64,000 bases of DNA from Streptomyces sp. R302 (GTDB taxonomy: Bacteria; Actinomycetota; Actinomycetes; Streptomycetales; Streptomycetaceae). Location: the NCBI RefSeq assembly GCF_012927245.1, contig NZ_JABBGE010000009.1, positions 248,001 to 312,000 of the forward strand. The letters run 5' to 3'. Both the position numbers and the translations under genes were made by a program. Below, in pieces: positions 15,678 through 23,260 of the stretch. The stretch's first letter is position 1, and the number at the start of each line of letters is the position of its first letter. The notes beneath the pieces were generated by a model. The model saw only the letters and a list, made by a program, of their open reading frames with translations, was not told the DNA's origin and ran no database searches.

Positions 15678-16946
15678 GTGGGCCTTGTCGTGCAGAAGTA
15701 CGGAGGCTCCTCCGTTGCCGATGCCGAGGGCATCAAGCGCGTCGCCAAGCGGATCGTGGAAGCCAAGAAGAACGGCCACCAGGTGGTCGTCGTGGTCTCC
15801 GCGATGGGCGACACGACGGACGAGCTGATCGATCTCGCCGAGCAGGTTTCTCCGATGCCTGCCGGACGTGAGTTCGACATGCTGCTGACCGCCGGAGAGC
15901 GGATCTCCATGGCCCTGCTGGCGATGGCGATCAAAAACCTGGGCCACGAGGCCCAGTCGTTCACCGGCAGCCAGGCGGGTGTCATCACCGACTCGGTCCA
16001 CAACAAGGCGCGCATCATCGATGTCACGCCGGGCCGGATCCGCACCGCCCTCGACGAGGGCAACATCGCCATCGTCGCCGGCTTCCAGGGCGTGTCCCAG
16101 GACAAGAAGGACATCACCACGCTGGGCCGCGGCGGCTCCGACACCACGGCCGTGGCGCTCGCCGCCGCGCTCGACGCCGAGGTCTGCGAGATCTACACCG
16201 ACGTGGACGGTGTCTTCACCGCCGACCCGCGCGTGGTGAAGAAGGCGAAGAAGATCGACTGGATCTCCTTCGAGGACATGCTGGAGCTCGCCGCCTCCGG
16301 CTCCAAGGTGCTGCTGCACCGCTGCGTCGAGTACGCACGCCGCTACAACATCCCGATCCACGTCCGCTCGTCCTTCTCCGGACTCCAGGGCACGTGGGTC
16401 AGCAACGAACCGACAGGGGACAAGGTGGAGCAGGCCATCATCTCCGGTGTCGCCCACGACACCTCCGAGGCGAAGATCACCGTGGTCGGCGTGCCGGACA
16501 AGCCGGGCGAGGCCGCGGCCATCTTCCGGGCCGTCGCGGACGCCGAGATCAACATCGACATGATCGTGCAGAACGTGTCGGCGGCCTCCACCGGTCTCAC
16601 CGACATCTCCTTCACCCTCCCCAAGGCCGAGGGCCGCAAGGCCATCGACGCCCTGGAGCGGACGAAGGCCACGATCGGCTTCGACTCGCTGCGCTACGAC
16701 GACCAGATCGGCAAGATCTCCCTCGTCGGCGCCGGCATGAAGACCAACCCGGGCGTCACCGCGGACTTCTTCCGCGCCCTGTCCGACGCGGGCGTCAACA
16801 TCGAGCTCATCTCGACCTCCGAGATCCGCATCTCGGTCGTCACCCGCGCCGACGACGTCAACGAGGCCGTGACCGCCGTCCACACCGCCTTCGGCCTGGA
16901 CAGCGACTCGGACGAGGCCGTCGTCTACGGCGGCACCGGGCGCTGA
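15678..16946 (+). CDS. ask: Aspartokinase, alpha subunit (full length)
   Basis: Phosphorylates aspartate in the first step of lysine, threonine, methionine and diaminopimelate synthesis. The 421-residue protein has the amino acid kinase signature KYGGSSVAD at about 7-15, GRGGSDTTA near 150, and two C-terminal ACT domains (about 265-420) for feedback control by lysine and threonine. GTG start with GAGGAG; a TAGACT box near 15624 could be its promoter -10. An internal start for the beta subunit is listed separately. In S. coelicolor asd follows ask directly, but here the next gene is a sigma factor. Confidence 0.96.
   Translation: MGLVVQKYGGSSVADAEGIKRVAKRIVEAKKNGHQVVVVVSAMGDTTDELIDLAEQVSPMPAGREFDMLLTAGERISMALLAMAIKNLGHEAQSFTGSQAGVITDSVHNKARIIDVTPGRIRTALDEGNIAIVAGFQGVSQDKKDITTLGRGGSDTTAVALAAALDAEVCEIYTDVDGVFTADPRVVKKAKKIDWISFEDMLELAASGSKVLLHRCVEYARRYNIPIHVRSSFSGLQGTWVSNEPTGDKVEQAIISGVAHDTSEAKITVVGVPDKPGEAAAIFRAVADAEINIDMIVQNVSAASTGLTDISFTLPKAEGRKAIDALERTKATIGFDSLRYDDQIGKISLVGAGMKTNPGVTADFFRALSDAGVNIELISTSEIRISVVTRADDVNEAVTAVHTAFGLDSDSDEAVVYGGTGR
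16425..16946 (+). CDS. ask: Aspartokinase beta subunit, internal in-frame start
   Basis: Actinobacterial aspartokinases are alpha2beta2, with beta made from a start inside the same gene. Codon 250 is a GTG preceded by ACAGGGGACAAG, a plausible ribosome site, and begins VEQAIISGVAHDTSEAKITV. The product would have 173 residues and contain exactly the two ACT domains, matching the beta subunit of Corynebacterium glutamicum (about 172 residues). The assignment is by analogy; no direct evidence of initiation exists in the sequence. Confidence 0.65.
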   Translation: MEQAIISGVAHDTSEAKITVVGVPDKPGEAAAIFRAVADAEINIDMIVQNVSAASTGLTDISFTLPKAEGRKAIDALERTKATIGFDSLRYDDQIGKISLVGAGMKTNPGVTADFFRALSDAGVNIELISTSEIRISVVTRADDVNEAVTAVHTAFGLDSDSDEAVVYGGTGR

Positions 16947-17323
16947 TCCACCGCCCCCGCAGCTCCGCGCCCGGCCGCACCCCAGCGGCCGGGCGCAGCC
17001 GCGCATCCGATCGGGCTTCCGATCGCGCATCCGATCGCGCTTCCGATTGTCGTGGCTTCGTAGGATCTGTGGACATCCTGTGAGCAAATCGGCGGCATAA
17101 CCCCCTTGAACTGCGGCGATGCGGTGTCGGACGATGCTCTTCCCCCGTGCTGCAACTAGTAGTTGGGCGGGGCGCGTCTCCGCGTTCACCCACGAACGTG
17201 GCGCGGTCACGCGAGGAAACGGGGCATTGGGGGAGAACGGTTACGCATGAGGACGAAGAGCTCGCCGCCGAGAAATGCGGTGCAGGCGTACAACCATTCC
17301 GGGGGAACACAAGTCCAACAGGC
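16947..17323. other. Intergenic stretch after ask with a 12-base tandem repeat
   Basis: No convincing gene lies here. At 17001-17048 there are four tandem 12-base units of the form GCGCATCCGATC or GCGCTTCCGATC, beginning 54 bases after the ask stop. Further on, TTGAAC (17106) and GATGCT (17133) could be promoter parts, but the 21-base spacing is too long for a standard promoter. The reading frame of the downstream sigma factor is open back to 17147, so its true start may lie inside this stretch. Confidence 0.6.
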
Positions 17324-18052
17324 GTGGCAGACGTACTCGACATTCCCGCGGTCTCACCGCTCCGCGGGGTCCGCACGGCCGTGCTCCCCCTACGGGGCCC
17401 CGGCACCGTCGGCGCGCCCGGACGCGGCACCGCGCTCCGTCCGCACGGGCGCCCGCGCCCGCTCGACGGTCCTGCGGTGACCACCGCCGTGCCCACCGAA
17501 TCCCGCGCGCGAGTCAGCGGCATCCCGGCGCCGCGCAAGGCCGCCGACGGCCCCGTCGCCGGCACCACCGTCGACCACCTCACCGAGACCTACCGCGCCC
17601 ACTACCGGTCGCTGCTCGGCCTCGCCGCCCTCCTGCTCGACGACACCGCCTCCTGCGAGGACGTCGTCCAGGAGGCCTTCATCCGCGTCCACTCGGCCCG
17701 CCGGCGCGTCCGCGACCCCGAGAAGACCCTCGCCTACCTGCGCCAGACCGTGGTCAACCTCTCCCGGTCCGCGCTGCGCCGCCGCATCCTCGGCCTCAAG
17801 CTGCTGTCCAAGCCGATGCCGGACATGGCCAGCGCCGAGGAGGGGGCGTACGACCAGCTGGAGCGCGACGACCTCATCAAGGCGATGAAGGGACTCCAGC
17901 GCCGCCAGCGCGAGGTCCTCGTCCTGCGCTACTTCGCCGACATGACGGAGGCCCAGGTCGCCGAGACCCTCGGGATCTCGCTCGGCTCCGTCAAGGCGTA
18001 CGGTTCCCGGGGCATCGCCGCCCTCCGCGTCGTCATGGAGGCCAAGGCATGA
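17324..18052 (+). CDS. SigE-family ECF sigma factor
   Basis: An extracytoplasmic-function sigma factor. Region 2 starts at DHLTETYRAHYRSLLGLAA and contains CEDVVQEAFIRV; region 4 holds LQRRQREVLVLRYFADMTEA and a helix-turn-helix with AQVAETLGISLGSVK. The domain core begins at about residue 80 from the chosen start GTG 17324; the long low-conservation N terminus makes the start uncertain, with GTG 17147 and GTG 17477 as alternatives. Its stop overlaps by four bases the start of a membrane protein gene that is probably its regulator or anti-sigma partner. Confidence 0.85.
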   Translation: MADVLDIPAVSPLRGVRTAVLPLRGPGTVGAPGRGTALRPHGRPRPLDGPAVTTAVPTESRARVSGIPAPRKAADGPVAGTTVDHLTETYRAHYRSLLGLAALLLDDTASCEDVVQEAFIRVHSARRRVRDPEKTLAYLRQTVVNLSRSALRRRILGLKLLSKPMPDMASAEEGAYDQLERDDLIKAMKGLQRRQREVLVLRYFADMTEAQVAETLGISLGSVKAYGSRGIAALRVVMEAKA

Positions 18053-19353
18053 GCCGCGAGCACGAGGACGACGCGACCCGCGACGCACAGGACGCGCGGG
18101 ACACGCAGGACACGCGGGACGGACACGGTGAGGGCCAGGAGCTCCACGATCCCGACGAACGCAGCGGACGCGGCGCCGGACCGGCCCGCGCAGGACGTGA
18201 CGAGCTGAGTGGACGACTGATGATGGACTTCGAGCCCGGCCCCGGTGAGGACGAGGGCGAGGACGAGCTCGCGCTGCGCCGCCTGTTCCAGGGCGCCGTC
18301 TCCGGGCTCGAACCGTCCGCCGACACCCTCGACCACCTGCGCCGCGCCGTCCCCGCCCGACGCGCCCGCAAGCGCCAGGCGCTCGTCGGCGCCGCCGCCG
18401 CGGCCGTCCTCATCGGCACCGCCGTGCCCGCCTTCATCCACGTCGCCGGCTCCCCCGGCCTCACCACCGCCAACCCGGCCCTCGCCGGGCACGGGGAGCA
18501 GGCCCAGGGGGGTACCGGCGCCGAGGCCGAGGGTGACGGCCCGGCCTCCACCAAGGCGCCGTCCACCAAGGTCTCCTCCACCGCCGGCCCCACCCAGGGC
18601 GCCACCGACAAGGGCGACGCCAAGCCGAACCCCAAGGGCACCCAGGCGGGCGGCGGCACGGCGCCCGGCTCCGGATCGGACTCCGTGCCGGTCTGCGGCC
18701 CCGGCACCCTCCAGTCGGCCGGCGGCTACAACAGCGGCCCCGACTCCACCGGGGTCGTCTACGGCGGCTTCACCATCGTCAACGGCTCCGGCTCGACCTG
18801 CCTGGTCGACGGCTCCGGCCTGATCCACCTCTCGGCGAGCGGCGCCGCCGACCCGAGCCGGATCTCGGTCGTCCGCCACTACGACGGCGACCCGGCGACC
18901 GGCCTGCCCCCCACCTCGGCGGACGTCAAGCCGCTGCTGCTCAAGGCAGGCGCCTCGTACCAGCTGAAGTTCGCCTGGGTGCCGTCCGAGAGCTGCTCCA
19001 CCGACGGCGGCGGCGCCACCCCGACGACGCCGACCGAGCCCACCGAGGCCCCCACCGAGCCGACGCCCACGCCGACCGAGCCCACTCAGGTCCCGACCGA
19101 GCCGACGCCCACGACCACCACCGGCGGCGAAGGCGCCGGCTCCGACGGCGGCACCGAGGCCGGCGGCGGCACCGGGGCGGGCGCGGACGGCGGCACGGAC
19201 TCCGGCCTGACCACCCAGCTCCTGCGCGCCGAACCGGCCGCGGGCAGCGTCTCCGTCAGCTACACCGCGGAGCCCGGCGACCCGACCGTCACCACGGTCC
19301 TCGACGGCGCCTGCGCCGGCACGCTCTACCGGACGGGCATGCTCAAGAACTGA
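18049..19353 (+). CDS. Single-pass membrane protein linked to the sigma factor
   Basis: A 434-residue protein. Residues 1-110 are cytoplasmic and very charged, with Asp/Arg/Gly repeats and RRLFQGAVSGLEPSADTL, then RRARKRQ precedes one membrane helix (ALVGAAAAAVLIGTAVPAF). The outside part has a Thr/Pro/Lys-rich stalk and a beta-rich domain resembling DUF4232 (VCGPGTLQSAGG to about SESCS), which is split by a Thr-Pro-Glu repeat and a Gly-rich insert before a C-terminal beta segment with a second cysteine. Coupling to the sigma gene suggests an anti-sigma or envelope-sensing role, though no zinc-binding HxxxCxxC is visible. Confidence 0.75.
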   Translation: MSREHEDDATRDAQDARDTQDTRDGHGEGQELHDPDERSGRGAGPARAGRDELSGRLMMDFEPGPGEDEGEDELALRRLFQGAVSGLEPSADTLDHLRRAVPARRARKRQALVGAAAAAVLIGTAVPAFIHVAGSPGLTTANPALAGHGEQAQGGTGAEAEGDGPASTKAPSTKVSSTAGPTQGATDKGDAKPNPKGTQAGGGTAPGSGSDSVPVCGPGTLQSAGGYNSGPDSTGVVYGGFTIVNGSGSTCLVDGSGLIHLSASGAADPSRISVVRHYDGDPATGLPPTSADVKPLLLKAGASYQLKFAWVPSESCSTDGGGATPTTPTEPTEAPTEPTPTPTEPTQVPTEPTPTTTTGGEGAGSDGGTEAGGGTGAGADGGTDSGLTTQLLRAEPAAGSVSVSYTAEPGDPTVTTVLDGACAGTLYRTGMLKN

Positions 19354-19355
19354 GC

Positions 19356-19411
19356 ACGGTACGGCGAAGGGGCCGGGGGACACGTGTCCCCCGGCCCCTT
19401 CGCCGTACCGT
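19356..19411. terminator. Perfect 56-base palindrome, bidirectional terminator
   Basis: Two 28-base arms meet with no spacer; the centre is between 19383 and 19384 (GACAC/GTGTC). The palindrome begins three bases after the stop of the sigma-linked membrane protein and lies before the convergent SURF1 gene. In RNA the central bases would form a short loop. Confidence 0.85.
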
Positions 19412-19466
19412 CACGTCTGTCGTCCCGTGGGCCGGTCGTCCCGTGGGCCGGTCCCGAGGGCGCCCG

Positions 19467-20216
19467 TCAGTGCTCCGCCAGGCCCAGCGCCGCGTCGCGG
19501 GCCGCCTCCGCCTCCCGGCGCAGCAGCCGGAACCACATGAAGACGACGAAGCCGGCGAAGACGAACCACTCGGCCGTGTAGCCGAGGTTCTGGAAGGCCT
19601 TCGCGTCCAGACCCGTGCCCGCCGCCGCGGCCGCCGGCACCGGCGTGAGCCCGGCGGGCGAGTCGGTGAGGGTCACCCAGGCGTCGTACACCTCGTCCTG
19701 GACGACGTTCACCAGGGAGGCCGCGCTGATCATGCCGAGCTGGCCCTCCGGCAGCCCGCCGGCCGCCCGCACGCCCTTCGTGCCCTGGTTCTCCGAGGCC
19801 TGGAGCGCGCCCACGACCGTCACCTCGCCGGACGGCGGCGCCGGAGCCTGCGCGCCCGCCGGCAGCCAGCCCCGGACGACCGGCAGCGACCGCCCCGCGT
19901 CCGTCCGCAGCAGCGTCAGCACGTACGAGCCCGACCGCCCGTCCAGCTCGCGGTCCGGCACCAGGAACTGCTCCCCGTACCGGCCCCGGGCCTCGGCGGC
20001 GCGGCCGGAGGTCTCCTTGTCCACCGGCAGCAGCGACGCCAGCGGCTCGGCCTGCCGCGCGGACGCGGCCGGCTTCCGCTCGGCCTCCTCGTGGGAGTCG
20101 ACGCGATCCTCGAACTTGCCCAGCTGCCAGGTCCCCATGAAGACGCAGAACGGGATGGCCAGCAGGACGAAGACATTGATCCCCCACCAGCGGGGGGTCC
20201 TCAGGAACCGGTACAC
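19467..20216 (-). CDS. SURF1 family protein
   Basis: SURF1 proteins help assemble haem-copper cytochrome oxidase. The 249-residue protein has the family plan: an N-terminal membrane helix (WWGINVFVLLAIPFCVFMG, 10-28) followed by the invariant WQLGKFEDR, a large outside domain with VVRGWLPAG, and a C-terminal membrane helix (WFVFAGFVVFMWFRLL). GTG start; TACCGT (20228-20223 on the minus strand) ends six bases upstream, so the mRNA is probably leaderless. It is convergent with the sigma-linked gene and shares the 56-base palindrome as terminator. Confidence 0.93.
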   Translation of the reverse strand: MYRFLRTPRWWGINVFVLLAIPFCVFMGTWQLGKFEDRVDSHEEAERKPAASARQAEPLASLLPVDKETSGRAAEARGRYGEQFLVPDRELDGRSGSYVLTLLRTDAGRSLPVVRGWLPAGAQAPAPPSGEVTVVGALQASENQGTKGVRAAGGLPEGQLGMISAASLVNVVQDEVYDAWVTLTDSPAGLTPVPAAAAAGTGLDAKAFQNLGYTAEWFVFAGFVVFMWFRLLRREAEAARDAALGLAEH

Positions 20217-20250
20217 ACCCCCACGGTACGGGGACGGCCCCGGCCCCCCG

Positions 20251-20435
20251 TCAGGCGGGGCCCGCCCCGCCGGCGCCCAGGGCCTGTCCGCCGGCCCACC
20301 GTGGTCCGGCGCGGCGGCGCGCCGTCCTCCCCCGGCGCTTCCCCCGACCGGTCATGCGCGGGAACTGGTCGGCGAACGCGATCACGGTCAGCAGAACGAC
20401 CAGCCCGGCAGCGTCACGAACACGGCGAACTCCAG
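20251..20435 (-). pseudogene. Small membrane protein gene, apparently frameshifted
   Basis: On the minus strand one frame reads LEFAVFVTLPG and the next frame continues LVVLLTVIAFADQFPRM, together giving a smooth 20-odd-residue membrane helix. The switch lies at the GGG run at 20404-20406; one added G would restore a single frame. The first frame alone ends at a stop right after the break. The peptide would begin at CTG (20435), as no ATG or GTG is well placed. It could be a decayed gene or a base-calling error in a G run. Otherwise the 335 bases upstream of SURF1 hold nothing recognisable. Confidence 0.4.
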
Positions 20436-20551
20436 GCCACAGGAGACCACGGAGCCCGGGAGCCCGGGAGCCCGGGGAGGGCCCGGTGGAGGCCCTGCGC
20501 GAGGCCCTGAGGGGCCCCGTGAGAGGTCGGGTAGGGGACAAGGACAGCCCC

Positions 20552-21610
20552 CTACCAGGCCTCCGGGCGTACGTGGTGCGTCCGGAGGCCGTCGGGGCCG
20601 AGGACCTGTGCCCCGATCTTGTACGTCCGCAGGCTGACCGCCGTCCCCGTGATCCGCAGCGCCGGCGCCGTGCGGACGAGCCGCGCCGTGATCTCGTGGA
20701 GCTCCTCGACGGAGGCCAGCCACATCGCGAGCGCCAGGTTGTGCGGCCCGGTCACCGAGGTGATCACCTGGGTGCGCCGCAGCCGGGTCAGCGCGGCCAC
20801 CGTCGCCGCCTCGTCCTGCGGTGCCACCTGCGCCGTCACCATGGCCCACACCGGGCGCCCGGAGAAGCGGGGCGCCGGCTGGCAGTGGTGGTGCAGCACG
20901 CCGCCCGCCGACAGGACCTCCAGACGGCGCCGCACCGTCGACTCGCTCGTGCCGCACTGCCGGGCCAGCTCGGCGGCGCTCCGGCGGGCGTCGCCGGCCA
21001 GCTCCGCGACGAGCCGTTGGTCCAGGTCCGTCACCTGGGGGACCTGGGGGACCTGGGAGGCGTGGACGGGCCCACGCGCGCGTGCCCCGTCCCGCCGCTC
21101 CAGGGCCTCGACCTCGGTGAGGAGCCGGGCCTGCGCGGGGGTGAGCCGCTCGACCCGGGAGCGGTAGGGACGGTTGTGCAGCCGGGTGACGACCTGGGTG
21201 CGGCCCCGCAGCACGCCGGGCAGCCGCCGCACCCGGCCGGTGACGTACGCGTCGAGCGAGGGCAGGTCGGGCGCGATCAGCAGCAGGATCAGGTCGGCGC
21301 CGCCGGTCACCGCGTGCACGCCGAGGGTGCCGGCGTCGCCGGACACCTCGATCGCGGCGGCCTCGGCCGCGTCGGCGGCGCACTCCAGCTCGACCCAGGC
21401 GTACAGCGCGGACTCGCCGCCGCGCCGGCCCATGAGCAGCGAGGTCCAGGCGTAGCCACCGGCGGTGAGGTGCTCCCAGCGGCGCGCGAGGGTGTCGGGA
21501 CCGGCCGCGAGGACGGTGGACAGCTGGGTCCAGCTCGCTCTGGGGAGGATCTGGAGCGCGTGGATCAGTGACATGTCCGCCTCTCCCAGGACGGATTCCC
21601 CCGTACGCAT
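20552..21610 (-). CDS. Lrp/AsnC family regulator, duplicated architecture
   Basis: A 352-residue transcription factor about twice the normal Lrp length. The first HTH (IHALQILPRASWTQLSTVLAA region, 12-50) and first RAM-like domain (to about 165) are followed by a Pro-Gln-Val repeat linker and a second HTH (LDQRLVAELAGDARRSAAEL, then TSESTVRRRLEVL) with a second RAM-like domain. Start ATG 21610 is chosen because AAGGAGG precedes it closely; longer in-frame starts lack such a site. Divergent from the TPR protein across 146 bases. Such double Lrp proteins sense amino acids or related ligands. Confidence 0.88.
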   Translation of the reverse strand: MRTGESVLGEADMSLIHALQILPRASWTQLSTVLAAGPDTLARRWEHLTAGGYAWTSLLMGRRGGESALYAWVELECAADAAEAAAIEVSGDAGTLGVHAVTGGADLILLLIAPDLPSLDAYVTGRVRRLPGVLRGRTQVVTRLHNRPYRSRVERLTPAQARLLTEVEALERRDGARARGPVHASQVPQVPQVTDLDQRLVAELAGDARRSAAELARQCGTSESTVRRRLEVLSAGGVLHHHCQPAPRFSGRPVWAMVTAQVAPQDEAATVAALTRLRRTQVITSVTGPHNLALAMWLASVEELHEITARLVRTAPALRITGTAVSLRTYKIGAQVLGPDGLRTHHVRPEAW

Positions 21611-21756
21611 TTTCCTCCTTGGCCGATCCCCCGGAAAACCTTGGCCGTGGGTCCGGGCGCACCCCAGGATGTGGACCAGGGCGTATGCATTCAAGCCGCC
21701 TTGACGCTCTGTGGCCACGAAACGGCCAGAAGACGGTGGAGAAGGACGCGCGGGGG

Positions 21757-23160
21757 ATGACGACCATGGGGCGAGTGCCGGGGGAACCCGAGTACCAGGT
21801 GCTGTGGGGCGAGCCGGTGGGCTGCGGTCAACTGGCCGCCGCCGAGGAGGGATACGTGGCCGCCGGGCCCGCCGAGCGGCTGCTCTGGGAGCGTCTCTCC
21901 GTCTTCGAGGGCGCCTTCGACCTGCGGGCCGTCGAGGAGGTCTGCGGATACGGGGCGCTGTCCGTCGTGGACGTGGGCGCCGTGCTCGACCGGCTCGCGC
22001 GGCTGGCGCTGCTGCCGGTGGACGACCTGTTCGACGGGGAGGACGGCGGGCCGCGCCACTGGATGCCGCACGCGATGCGGGCCGTCGGCGCCCGGCGGCT
22101 CACCGCGCGGGGCGACCGCTGGATCGTGGTCCTGCACCACCGGAGGTGGTGCGTCCAGGTCGCCCGGCGGGCCGCCGAGTGGTGGCAGCGGGGCCGGCAG
22201 GTGGACGCCCGGGACCTGGCGCTGCGCGAACTCCCCGACCTGGCGGCCGCCATGGACCCGACGACGGCGCCGCTCGCGCCGGGCGACGAGGCGGGGCCGG
22301 CCCTGGAGATCGCGGTCTCGCTGTGGTTCCTGTGGGTCTCCTGCGGGCGGGTCGTGGAGGGCCGGACCCGGCTGCGGCACGCCCTGGCGCTGCACCCGGG
22401 CCCGGCGCCGGCCCGCGCGCTGTGGCTGGCGGCCTTCCTGGAGCTGGAGTCGGGGCGCCCCGAGGACGCCGACCCGCTCCTCGTCCAGGCGTGGGCGAGC
22501 GCGGTACGGGACGGGGACGAGCGCTGCCTGGGGCTCCTGGCCCATCTGCGCGGGGCGATCGCCCTCTACCAGGGCCGTACCCGGGCGGCGGCGGGCGAGT
22601 TCCGGGAGGCGCTGGACCAGATCGGGGACGCGCCCGAGTTCGGGCCGACCCGGGAGGCCTGCTGGGCGGCGCTCGCACTCTGCTACAGCCGCACCGACCC
22701 GGAGGCCGCGCAGGAGGCGCTGGACCAGCTGGAGCGGGACGGGGCGGGGCGGCGGACCTGGGCGGGCCGGGACCTCTTCGCCGACGCCTGGGCCGACCAC
22801 GCCCGGGCCGAACTCCTCGCCTGGGACGGGGAGCCGACCCGGGCCGCCGAGCACGCCCGCCGGGCGCTGCGCGAGCATCTGCGGCTCGGCTCCGCCGTCG
22901 GCGCGGCCTGCGCGGCCGAACTCCTCGCCCGGGTGCGGCTGCTGGACGGCCGGCCCGACCGGGCGGCCCATCTCCTGGGCGCCGTCGACCTGTTGCGGAC
23001 CTCCGCCTTCGACACCTCCTACCGGCCGGGGCGGTACTGCGCGGTCTCCCGGGCCCGCAGCGACGAGGCGTTGCGGGCGGTGCTCGACGACCCCGAGCTG
23101 CGGGAGGCGTACGAAGAGGGCGCGCGGAAGGGGCTGTTCGCGCTCTCCCGGGAGCGGTGA
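21757..23160 (+). CDS. AfsR/LuxR-like C-terminal helical repeat protein without ATPase
   Basis: A 467-residue soluble protein. Residues 35-100 (AERLLWERLSVFEGAFDLRAV) match the winged-helix segment that follows the NB-ARC ATPase in AfsR-type and LuxR-type regulators, and the rest is an all-helical TPR-like array with the usual DGERCLGLLAHL, LAALCYS and LARVRLLDGRPDRAAHLLG features. The ATPase, SARP and LuxR DNA-binding parts are absent, so it is a stand-alone C-terminal half. Start ATG 21757 follows AGAAGGA; ATG 21766 is an alternative. It may work as a partner or decoy for a full-length regulator. Confidence 0.72.
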   Translation: MTTMGRVPGEPEYQVLWGEPVGCGQLAAAEEGYVAAGPAERLLWERLSVFEGAFDLRAVEEVCGYGALSVVDVGAVLDRLARLALLPVDDLFDGEDGGPRHWMPHAMRAVGARRLTARGDRWIVVLHHRRWCVQVARRAAEWWQRGRQVDARDLALRELPDLAAAMDPTTAPLAPGDEAGPALEIAVSLWFLWVSCGRVVEGRTRLRHALALHPGPAPARALWLAAFLELESGRPEDADPLLVQAWASAVRDGDERCLGLLAHLRGAIALYQGRTRAAAGEFREALDQIGDAPEFGPTREACWAALALCYSRTDPEAAQEALDQLERDGAGRRTWAGRDLFADAWADHARAELLAWDGEPTRAAEHARRALREHLRLGSAVGAACAAELLARVRLLDGRPDRAAHLLGAVDLLRTSAFDTSYRPGRYCAVSRARSDEALRAVLDDPELREAYEEGARKGLFALSRER

Positions 23161-23260
23161 ATCACCCGTCCGGGGTGGGGACGGCCGGCCCGCCGCCGGG
23201 TTGTCCACAGCTTCGTCCGAGGCCCGCCCGGTCGTGGGGGCGGCTGCCTACGATGACGGC

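Noticed and set aside
17249..17480. Frame beginning ATGAGGACGAAGAGC overlapping the sigma gene
   Set aside because: It overlaps the sigma reading frame, has low-complexity Ser/Pro/Arg content and no family match.
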